21,085 nucleotides of DNA from Syntrophomonadaceae bacterium (lineage in GTDB: Bacteria > Bacillota > Dethiobacteria > DTU022). Below, piece after piece: positions 15,211 through 21,085 of the stretch. Under the pieces are notes generated by a model. The model did not search any database and was not told where the DNA came from. It was given only the letters and a program-made list of their open reading frames with translations. Each line of letters begins with the position of its first letter. The stretch's first letter is position 1. Location of the stretch: positions 1 to 21,085 of the forward strand of contig PWFM01000214.1 of NCBI GenBank assembly GCA_003553895.1, written 5' to 3'. A program made the translations under genes and the position numbers.

Positions 15211-15858
15211 TTATTTGTCCTGGCCTTTTTTCCAGTCGCTGAGGAATTTTTCAATGCCGATATCGGTCAGGGGGTGTTTAAACATCTGCTCCAGGACCTT
15301 AAAGGGCAGGGTGGCAATATGAGCGCCGGCCAGGGCGACCGCCGGGACATGCTCCGGGTGACGAATGCTGGCGGCGATAACCTCGCAATCAAGGTCATGC
15401 AGGTCGATCATATCGACGATATCGCGCACCAGTTCCACCCCGGTCTGGCCGATATCATCGAGCCGCCCCAGGAAGGGACTGATATAGGCGGCGCCGGCCC
15501 GGGCGGCCAGCAGGGCCTGGTTAACTGAAAAAACCAGGGTAACATTAACCCGGATTCCCTCTGTGGAAAGGGTTTTAACCGCCCGCAGCCCTTCGGGCAT
15601 GACCGGGATCTTGATCACCACGTTGTTATGCACTCCCGCCAGTTCCCGGGCTTCCTTGACCATGCCTTCATAATCCATGGAAATAACTTCGGCGCTGATC
15701 GGACCGTCCACATATTTACAGATGGTGGGCAGGATCTTGCCAAAATCCTCATTTTCCTTGGCGGCCAGGGACGGGTTGGTGGTAACACCGCAGATCACGC
15801 CCCATGCGGCCGCTGTTTTAATTTCCTCGACATTGGCTGTATCCAGGTATAGTTTCAT
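15211..15858 (-). CDS. tal: Transaldolase, short TalC/fructose-6-phosphate-aldolase type
   Basis: A 215-residue single-domain transaldolase that transfers dihydroxyacetone units between sugar phosphates in the non-oxidative pentose phosphate pathway. Visible are MKLYLDTANVEEI with the conserved Asp6, the GVTTNPSL signature (24-31), the Schiff-base Lys83 in VVIKIPVMPEG, INVTLVFS-like RVNVTLVFSVNQ, and AYISPFLGRLDD. The length is that of the short subfamily. The frame is open to 15984, but ATG at 15858 is preceded by GGAGG at 8 bases and matches the family N-terminus, so the 42 extra residues are rejected. It is divergent from the CoA-transferase gene. Transaldolase versus fructose-6-phosphate aldolase activity cannot be separated by eye. 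Confidence 0.95.
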   Translation of the reverse strand: MKLYLDTANVEEIKTAAAWGVICGVTTNPSLAAKENEDFGKILPTICKYVDGPISAEVISMDYEGMVKEARELAGVHNNVVIKIPVMPEGLRAVKTLSTEGIRVNVTLVFSVNQALLAARAGAAYISPFLGRLDDIGQTGVELVRDIVDMIDLHDLDCEVIAASIRHPEHVPAVALAGAHIATLPFKVLEQMFKHPLTDIGIEKFLSDWKKGQDK

Positions 15859-15961
15859 TATCTTAACCTCCAGGTAAAATTTATTGTACCGGCCAAAAGG
15901 GCGCTTCGAGTTCCAGCGCGCTTCCGGCTGCCACTTAAGTATTCTCCTTTCAGGCATAATT

Positions 15962-15974
15962 CCCTGCTGCAGGG
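15962..15974. promoter_or_regulatory. Palindrome upstream of the CoA-transferase promoter (possible operator)
   Basis: CCCTGC-T-GCAGGG is a perfect 6-bp inverted repeat around one base, 21 bases upstream of the predicted -35 box in a divergent intergenic region. It could be an operator, but no second copy or known regulator match is visible. Confidence 0.3.
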
Positions 15975-15995
15975 CTTTTGCCATTTTTCTGTGAT

Positions 15996-16024
15996 TTGCC
16001 AGAAAAGATCAGGGCTGTTAGAAT
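15996..16024 (+). promoter_or_regulatory. Sigma-A-type promoter of the CoA-transferase/GNAT gene
   Basis: TTGCCA (15996-16001), a 17-base spacer and TAGAAT (16019-16024) each match the consensus at five of six positions. Transcription would start near 16031, just before the ribosome-binding site at 16034-16042, leaving a very short leader. Confidence 0.7.
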
Positions 16025-16033
16025 AAGTTGAAA

Positions 16034-16042
16034 GGGTGGTGA
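16034..16042 (+). promoter_or_regulatory. Ribosome-binding site pointing to an AUA start codon
   Basis: GGGTGGTGA matches AGGAGGTGA at seven of nine positions and ends 6 bases before ATA at 16049. An in-frame TGA (16040-16042) lies within it, so coding in this frame must begin after it. Confidence 0.65.
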
Positions 16043-16048
16043 GCGGCG

Positions 16049-17929
16049 ATAAAAGAACTTGAAGCAGCCCGCAAACAGCATCCGGAGAAGTTTGCTCACA
16101 CAGACGGTATTTTTGACCGGGTCAGCCCCGGGGATCGTATTTTTATAGCTACCGCCTGCGGCGAACCGCAGTACCTGGTGCAAAAATTTGTTGAACACGT
16201 GCAGTCGAACCCCAAAGCCTTTTTTGACACCGAAATTCTCCATGTCTGGACCCTCGGAGTATCGCCATACACCGATGAGAAGCTGAAAAGCACCTGCCGG
16301 TCCAACTCCTTTTTTGTCAGCCATAACATTCGCCAGGCAGTCAATGAAGGCCTGGCAGACTATACCCCCATTTTCCTGGCCGACATTCCGGCCATGTTCC
16401 GCCGCCGCCAGGTCAAGGTAGACGTGGCCCTGGTGCAGGTCTCTTTACCGGACAAGCACGGCTACTGCAGCCTCGGGGTCAGCCTTGATATTACCCGGGC
16501 CGCCGTGGAAAATGCCGACCTGGTAATCGCCCAGGTTAACTCCTACATGCCCCGGGTGCACGGCGACACCTTTATTCACTTATCTGATTTTGATTACCTG
16601 GTCCCGCACAATGAACCGATCCTGGAATACAGTCCTCCGCCCCCGGAGCAGGATATTGTTGAAGCCATCGGCCATTATGTAGCGCAAATCGTGGAAGACG
16701 GTGATACCATCCAGGTCGGATACGGGGCCCTGCCCGATGCCATCCTTTCCTGTTTTCATGAAAAGCGCCGCCTCGGCGTTCATACCGAGCTTCTAAAAGA
16801 CGGCCTGATCGACCTGGTCAAAAAAGGGGTGGTCGACAACAGCATGAAAAGCAAGGACCGGGGCAAGCTGGTGGCCTCTTTCTGCATGGGCACCAGGGAA
16901 ACCTATGACTTTATCAACGATAACCCGGCGGTCCAGTTCAAAGAGATCGCTTATACCAATAACCCGATGGTCATCGGGGAACAGGAGCATATGACGGCCA
17001 TCAATACAGGCCTGGAGATAGACCTGAGCGGGCAGGCTTCCACTGAATCGATCGGCAGCACTTTTTACAGCGGCATCGGTGGACTGGCCAACTTCATGCG
17101 CGGTTCGGTCATGGCCCCCTACGGCAAAAATATCCTGGCCATGCAGTCGACTTCCCGGGACGGCAGCCATTCCAGAATTGTGCCGGCCCTGCAAGAAGGG
17201 GCGGGGGGAACCCTGACCCGCGGCGACCTCTTTTATGTGGTCACAGAATACGGCATTGCCTTTCTGCACGGTAAAAATATCCGGGAAAGGGCCATGGCCC
17301 TGATTTCCATTGCCCATCCCAAATTCCGGTCCTGGTTGATAGAAGAAGCCAAGAAGAGAAAGATTATTTACAAGGATCAGGCTTACATGCCCGGCGAAAA
17401 GGGTGATTACCCGGCTCATCTGGAAACATACCGGACCACCGGTCGCAACGTCCGGATCTTTCTGCGCCCCGTTAAGATCAGCGATGAAACCATCATCAAA
17501 GATTTTTTCTATTCTCTGTCGGATAAGAGCATTTACCAGCGGTTCCTTACCGTCAGGCGTCAGCTGTCGCACGAAGAACTGCAGAAACGCTTTGTAGTGA
17601 TCGATTATACCAGCGAGATGGTAATCCTGGCTGTAAAACGCTACCTGGGCCAGGAAGTAATTACCGGTATCGCCCAGTACTGTATCGGCGAAAATAACCT
17701 TTCCGCCGAAGTCTCGAGCGTGGTCCGGGACGATTTCCAAAATAAAGGCATCGGATTTGAACTGCTCTCTTCCCTGGTTACGGTGGCCAAAAAACAGGGG
17801 CTGCATACTTTTACAGCCGATATCCTGCCCGACAACACCTCCGTTTTCCGCTTGATTGAAAAACTGGGGCTCGAATTTGACCGCAGGTGGGACGGCGGTT
17901 TGATTCATATTGTTATCTACCTGAAGTAA
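16049..17929 (+). CDS. Acetyl-CoA hydrolase/CoA-transferase with C-terminal GNAT acetyltransferase domain; apparent AUA start
   Basis: A fusion of about 626 residues. The first ~450 form a CoA-transferase of the acetyl-CoA hydrolase/4-hydroxybutyrate CoA-transferase family: VSPGDRIFIATACGEP near the N-terminus, VQVSLPDKHGYCSLGVS, the motif GYGALPDAIL followed by GVHTEL with the candidate catalytic Glu (~247), and TEYGIAFLHGKNIRERA. Residues ~466-626 are a GNAT domain with the acetyl-CoA loop VRDDFQNKGIGFELL. The fusion is a known architecture and suggests acyl-CoA metabolism coupled to acetylation. The first canonical in-frame start is GTG at 16178, with no ribosome-binding site, and it would delete 43 conserved residues. 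The only start candidate after a Shine-Dalgarno is ATA at 16049, which I use. An ATG misread as ATA is the main alternative. Confidence 0.85.
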   Translation: MKELEAARKQHPEKFAHTDGIFDRVSPGDRIFIATACGEPQYLVQKFVEHVQSNPKAFFDTEILHVWTLGVSPYTDEKLKSTCRSNSFFVSHNIRQAVNEGLADYTPIFLADIPAMFRRRQVKVDVALVQVSLPDKHGYCSLGVSLDITRAAVENADLVIAQVNSYMPRVHGDTFIHLSDFDYLVPHNEPILEYSPPPPEQDIVEAIGHYVAQIVEDGDTIQVGYGALPDAILSCFHEKRRLGVHTELLKDGLIDLVKKGVVDNSMKSKDRGKLVASFCMGTRETYDFINDNPAVQFKEIAYTNNPMVIGEQEHMTAINTGLEIDLSGQASTESIGSTFYSGIGGLANFMRGSVMAPYGKNILAMQSTSRDGSHSRIVPALQEGAGGTLTRGDLFYVVTEYGIAFLHGKNIRERAMALISIAHPKFRSWLIEEAKKRKIIYKDQAYMPGEKGDYPAHLETYRTTGRNVRIFLRPVKISDETIIKDFFYSLSDKSIYQRFLTVRRQLSHEELQKRFVVIDYTSEMVILAVKRYLGQEVITGIAQYCIGENNLSAEVSSVVRDDFQNKGIGFELLSSLVTVAKKQGLHTFTADILPDNTSVFRLIEKLGLEFDRRWDGGLIHIVIYLK

Positions 17930-17939
17930 ATTTTGCATC

Positions 17940-17983
17940 CGCTTTAAGCGATTAAGGAATAGAATTTGCGCCTCTTAAGGCGC
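17940..17983. other. Two small palindromes between CoA-transferase and acyltransferase genes
   Basis: CGCTT-T-AAGCG (17940-17950) and GCGCCT-CTTA-AGGCGC (17968-17983) could form small hairpins. Neither is followed by a T tract, so they are not clear terminators; RNA processing or weak attenuation is possible. Confidence 0.35.
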
Positions 17984-18006
17984 TGATGCCGGCGGGGAAT
18001 GATAAG

Positions 18007-18990
18007 ATGGCTTTTGAGCTGAAAGAAGAAACAATTTCTGCATTGCGCGATTACTATACTGCTGAAGGGTCAGCTTTGCGCTGGCCCCATGTTTTTGCCC
18101 TGCCTGCCTGGCTGGAGAGCTGGTGGGATGCCTTTGGAGAAGGCTATAACCCCTGCCTGCGCTCGGTTCATGCAGATGGTCTTTTAATCGGCCTGGCGCC
18201 CCTGATGGAAAGAGAAGGGGAGCTGCGCCTGATCGGCAGCAGCGATGTCTGCGATTATCTCGATTTTATCATCCGGCCCGATCGGGAAGAGGCCTTCTTC
18301 CAGGCCCTGCTGCCCGGCCTTAAAGAAGAAGGTTTTAAGCGGTTAACTTTAGAGGCTCAGCGCCCGGATGCCTCTATTTTTAAAAGCTTTGCCGCAGAGG
18401 CCGGCGGAAGTGATTTTCCGGCGCGCCTTGAATTTAGGCGTGAAAATGAAGCCTTTGAACTGTTCCTTCCCGGATCCTGGGAAGATTACCTGGCCCGTTT
18501 GAGCAAGAAACAGCGTCACGAAGTGAGGCGCAAACTGCGCCGCCTGGGTCGCGAGACCAAAAGCTACGATTACCATGTTATTGAAGAATACGGGGCGGTC
18601 CGGGATTTTATCCCCGTTTTTTTTGAACTGCTGCAGGATCATCCCGAGAAAGCCGAATTTTTGACGCCCGGCATGGAACGCTACTTCCGGGCCCTGATCG
18701 ATAATATGGCCGCAGCCGGACTGGCCCGGTTCGGCCTGCTTGAGATTGACGGCAGTAACGCCGCTGCCGTCCTTTACTTCGATTACCGGGAAAGAATCAA
18801 CCTCTACAACAGCGGTTTTCTCTCCGCCTATCGCCCCCTGAGCGCCGGCCTTCTCTCCAAGGTGCTGTTGATCAAGGAGGCCATTGAACGGGAACGCCGG
18901 GTTTATGACTTTTTGCAGGGACGGGAAGTATATAAAAGCCGCCTGGGCGGCATTGCCGTCCCGGTTTACAGGGTCACAGTTAACCTGTAA
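18007..18990 (+). CDS. FemAB/CelD-like GNAT-fold acyltransferase (Acetyltransf_6 type)
   Basis: A 327-residue cytoplasmic protein resembling the CelD/BcsL and FemAB-like acyltransferases with two GNAT folds. The N-terminal part has the typical FALPAWLESWWDAFGEG, the middle LIGSSDVCDYLDFII, and the C-terminal fold contains the basic segment LSKKQRHEVRRKLRRLG, LLEIDGSNAAAVLYFDYRERINLYNSGF, and YDFLQGREVYKSRLGG near the end, all recurrent in this family. Members are found with polysaccharide or envelope synthesis genes, and here a glycosyltransferase follows. The substrate is unknown. ATG at 18007 has GGGGA nine bases before; an in-frame ATG at 17986 would add seven residues but has a poorer site. 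It probably shares a transcript with its neighbours. Confidence 0.8.
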   Translation: MAFELKEETISALRDYYTAEGSALRWPHVFALPAWLESWWDAFGEGYNPCLRSVHADGLLIGLAPLMEREGELRLIGSSDVCDYLDFIIRPDREEAFFQALLPGLKEEGFKRLTLEAQRPDASIFKSFAAEAGGSDFPARLEFRRENEAFELFLPGSWEDYLARLSKKQRHEVRRKLRRLGRETKSYDYHVIEEYGAVRDFIPVFFELLQDHPEKAEFLTPGMERYFRALIDNMAAAGLARFGLLEIDGSNAAAVLYFDYRERINLYNSGFLSAYRPLSAGLLSKVLLIKEAIERERRVYDFLQGREVYKSRLGGIAVPVYRVTVNL

Positions 18991-19070
18991 GCCTTTCTGC
19001 CGGAGCGGGCCCAAAAGGCGGGCATAGTTTTAAAGAGGAGCAAATTTACAGGCCGGGAGTTGGATCTTTG

Positions 19071-20267
19071 ATGCAGCTGGCAGTTTTGAGCATTCACAGC
19101 TCCCCGCTGGGCCGGGCGGGAGGAAAAGATACCGGGGGGATGAGCACGTACCTGCGCGGGCTCTCCCTGGCCCTGGGCCAGCGGGGCCACCGGGTGGATC
19201 TTTTTACCCGCAGGGTAGATCCCGGCGCAGAAACCGTTTGCCGGCTCGGCCCCAATGTTCGCCTGATCTGTCCCGACGACGGGCTTGGGGAGCTGGACAA
19301 GAACCTCCTTTACCCCCACTGCCCTGAAGTGGCGGAAAGTATTGTTAGGTTTAGCAAGAGCGATCGCTGCCAGTACGATTATATTTTTAGCCACTACTGG
19401 TTATCCGGCGTGGCCGGCCGCATCCTCAAAGAGCGCTGGCATATTCCCCACCTGATCATGTTCCATACCCTGGGCCGGGCCAAGAACGAGACCTCGCCCG
19501 GCGAAAACGAAAGCGCCCTGCGCCTGCAAACAGAAGCGGACCTGGCCCGGAACTGCGATCTGCTTGTGGCTTCGGCAGGAGGGGAAAAAGAGCGGATGGT
19601 CGAATATTTTGATCTCAGACCGGAAAAAGTAGCTCTGATCCCCTGCGGTATAGACCGCAACCTGTTTTACCCCTATGACCGGCAGGGCCGCCTGGCGGCA
19701 AAAAAACAAACGGGTCTCCTGGGGGACGGTAAAACGATTCTGGCGGTGGGGCGGATCGAGGCGGTGAAGGGTTTTTATCTGTTGCTCGATGCCGCAGCCC
19801 TGCTGCCTGCACAAGATAACTTTGCAGTAGTGATCGCCGGAGGAGAGGGCAGGAACAAAGCCCTGAACGCCGCTTTAAAAGAAAAAGCCCGCCAACCGGG
19901 CCTGGACGGTAAAGTGCGTTTTGCCGGCATCATCGAGCATGAGCGGCTCCCCCTGTATTATAACGCCGCCGATGCCGTCGCAATAACTTCCCATTATGAA
20001 AGCTTCGGCCTGGCGGCCCTGGAAGCGTTAGCCTGCGGCACCCCGGTGGTTGCTTCTCCGGTGGGTGTTTTACCGGAACTTCTCGGGCATAACAGCGCTT
20101 TCGGTGCCCTGGTGGAAGGCCGCGATCCCGCCCGCTGGGCTGCGGCCATGCGCAGGGTTTACCGGGCCGGCAAGCCCATTACTGGGGCGGCCCTGGAAGC
20201 GGGCCTGGCCCCCTACAGCTGGCCTGAGGCCGCAAAAGGGCTGGAATCGGCCCTCCAGGCGCTCTGA
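19071..20267 (+). CDS. Glycosyltransferase family 4 (GT-B fold)
   Basis: A 398-residue retaining glycosyltransferase that moves a sugar from a nucleotide donor to an unidentified acceptor, with no membrane segment. The N-terminal domain shows GGKDTGGMSTYLRGLSLAL with the glycine-rich loop, the middle FSHYWLSGVAGRIL and MFHTLGRAKN, and the C-terminal domain IPCGIDRNLFYP, AVGRIEAVKG and the E-x7-E motif ESFGLAALE (310-318) that binds the donor. The layout is closest to the MshA and sucrose-phosphate-synthase-like branch of GT4. The start is ATG at 19071 after GGGAG (an adjacent TTG at 19068 is also possible). Following the acyltransferase, it may act in synthesis of an acylated glycoconjugate; that is inference. 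Confidence 0.9.
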   Translation: MQLAVLSIHSSPLGRAGGKDTGGMSTYLRGLSLALGQRGHRVDLFTRRVDPGAETVCRLGPNVRLICPDDGLGELDKNLLYPHCPEVAESIVRFSKSDRCQYDYIFSHYWLSGVAGRILKERWHIPHLIMFHTLGRAKNETSPGENESALRLQTEADLARNCDLLVASAGGEKERMVEYFDLRPEKVALIPCGIDRNLFYPYDRQGRLAAKKQTGLLGDGKTILAVGRIEAVKGFYLLLDAAALLPAQDNFAVVIAGGEGRNKALNAALKEKARQPGLDGKVRFAGIIEHERLPLYYNAADAVAITSHYESFGLAALEALACGTPVVASPVGVLPELLGHNSAFGALVEGRDPARWAAAMRRVYRAGKPITGAALEAGLAPYSWPEAAKGLESALQAL

Positions 20268-20294
20268 GACATTAAAAAAAGGTTATGTTATAAT
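20266..20294 (+). promoter_or_regulatory. Predicted promoter of the second MscS gene
   Basis: GAGACA (20266-20271), a 17-base spacer and a perfect TATAAT (20289-20294). The -35 box overlaps the stop codon of the glycosyltransferase gene and matches the consensus at four of six bases. Confidence 0.6.
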
Positions 20295-20337
20295 AATTAG
20301 CGTTGAGAATAATTACTACAGGTTAGGATGATTTAGA

Positions 20338-21085
20338 ATGGATGCGCAAATGGTTTACGATGCCCTGATCAGCTACGGAACCCAGTTATTGCTGGCCCTG
20401 GTGGTGCTTTTGATCGGTTTAAAGATTATCGGCATCATAGTCAGGGCAGTTTCCAGGAGAATGGTCAAGGTGGACATGGATCCTTCTCTTCAGCCGTTTA
20501 TGACCTCTGTGCTGCGGGTAACCCTGCAGGTTCTCCTGGTTATTTCCGTGGCCTCCATGATTGGCTTAGAAATGACCTCATTCATTGCCGTAATCGGGGC
20601 CCTGGCTTTTGCCGTGGGTTTGGCCCTGCAGGGAAGCCTGGCCAACTTTGCCGGCGGGGTCCTGATCCTGCTTCTTAAGCCTTTCAAAGTTGGCGACTAT
20701 ATTCAGGCCGCCGGCCACGCCGGCACAGTCAAAGAAATCCAGGTATTTTACACCTACCTTGACACCCCGGACAATACCAGGATCGTAGTGCCCAACGGTT
20801 TGCTCTCCAACAGCAGCGCCATTAATTTCAGCAAAAATCCGATCCGGAGGCTGGATTTAACCTTTGATGTTGGCTACGAGTCTGATATTGACCGGGTCAA
20901 AAGCATACTTCTGGACCTGGCCAACCGGCATGACCTGGTCTTTACAGATCCGCCACCCCAGGCCCTGTTAGGGGAGCACGGCGACAATGCCATCGTTTTT
21001 TACCTGAGAATGTGGTGTAATGCCGGTGATTACTGGCCTCTTCACTTTGAATTTCTGGAAACAGTCAAAAAAGCTTTCGATGAAG
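20338..21085 (+). CDS. mscS: MscS-family small-conductance mechanosensitive channel (3' end outside window)
   Basis: The open frame runs off the window edge after 249 residues of a protein that normally has about 270-290. It looks like classical three-helix MscS: TM1 LLLALVVLLIGLKIIGIIV, TM2 VLRVTLQVLLVISVASMIG, and the pore helix IGALAFAVGLALQGSLANFAG, close to the E. coli TM3 with its Gly/Ala packing and LQGSL motif. Then come KPFKVGDYI, GTVKEIQVFYTYLDTPDN and VPNGLLSNSSAINFS of the beta domain. ATG at 20338 follows AGGATGAT. It has its own promoter, so it is expressed independently of the glycosyltransferase gene. It differs from the MscS protein at 13999-15099, so the two are not a recent duplication. 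Confidence 0.95.
   Translation, partial: MDAQMVYDALISYGTQLLLALVVLLIGLKIIGIIVRAVSRRMVKVDMDPSLQPFMTSVLRVTLQVLLVISVASMIGLEMTSFIAVIGALAFAVGLALQGSLANFAGGVLILLLKPFKVGDYIQAAGHAGTVKEIQVFYTYLDTPDNTRIVVPNGLLSNSSAINFSKNPIRRLDLTFDVGYESDIDRVKSILLDLANRHDLVFTDPPPQALLGEHGDNAIVFYLRMWCNAGDYWPLHFEFLETVKKAFDE

Noticed and set aside
15859..15984. N-terminal extension of the transaldolase
   Set aside because: The extra 42 residues have no family counterpart, and the internal ATG at 15858 has a strong ribosome-binding site.
16793..17938. 381-residue minus-strand open frame opposite the CoA-transferase/GNAT gene
   Set aside because: Shadow of a strongly supported gene; no family resemblance.

Overview
The window reads as a chromosomal segment of an anaerobic low-GC-lineage Gram-positive bacterium (Firmicutes, class Clostridia), although its own base composition is fairly GC-rich. 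The evidence is the strong Shine-Dalgarno sites (AGGAGG/GGGAGG) before most genes, TTG starts, a mutM-coaE neighbourhood, a short TalC-type transaldolase, a GlpA-like/pyridine-nucleotide oxidoreductase/DUF1667 gene set, and GGGGACGGTTC repeats around a RAYT transposase. I cannot name a genus from the sequence alone.

Layout. (1) 1-3181, plus strand: the 3' part of mutM, then coaE, then two adjacent nitrilase-superfamily genes. The first of the pair has lost all three catalytic residues and the second keeps them. (2) 3232-6907, minus strand: a compact operon of a cytoplasmic six-hairpin glycosidase-like protein, a GPH-family sugar symporter and a YbaK-type aminoacyl-tRNA deacylase. (3) 7114-7304: a strong promoter, a tRNA-Leu(GAG) gene and its terminator. 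(4) 7304-8297: a RAYT mobile element bounded by 30-bp inverted repeats, each end carrying a second repeat copy. (5) 8295-12683, minus strand: an aspartate aminotransferase-like gene, a 928-residue fusion of two flavoprotein oxidoreductases, and DUF1667. (6) 12783-13790, minus strand: a membrane-anchored M23 peptidase. (7) 13999-15099, plus strand: an MscS channel, followed by a hairpin terminator facing the transaldolase gene (15211-15858, minus strand). (8) 16049-20267, plus strand: a CoA-transferase/GNAT fusion that appears to start at an AUA codon, a FemAB/CelD-like acyltransferase and a family 4 glycosyltransferase. (9) 20338 to the end: a second MscS channel, cut by the window edge.

How the genes work together. 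The glycosidase and symporter plausibly import and split one carbohydrate. The fused flavoprotein and DUF1667 look like an electron-transferring dehydrogenase module of the kind linked to glycerol-3-phosphate, but no glycerol kinase or facilitator is present. The rest is mostly housekeeping or envelope function: DNA repair, CoA synthesis, osmotic protection and wall remodelling. No CRISPR, phage, toxin-antitoxin or recognisable defence system is visible. The points most worth checking are the pseudoenzyme/enzyme nitrilase pair, the AUA start, the flavoprotein fusion, and the RAYT element whose terminal repeat supplies the neighbouring gene's stop codon.
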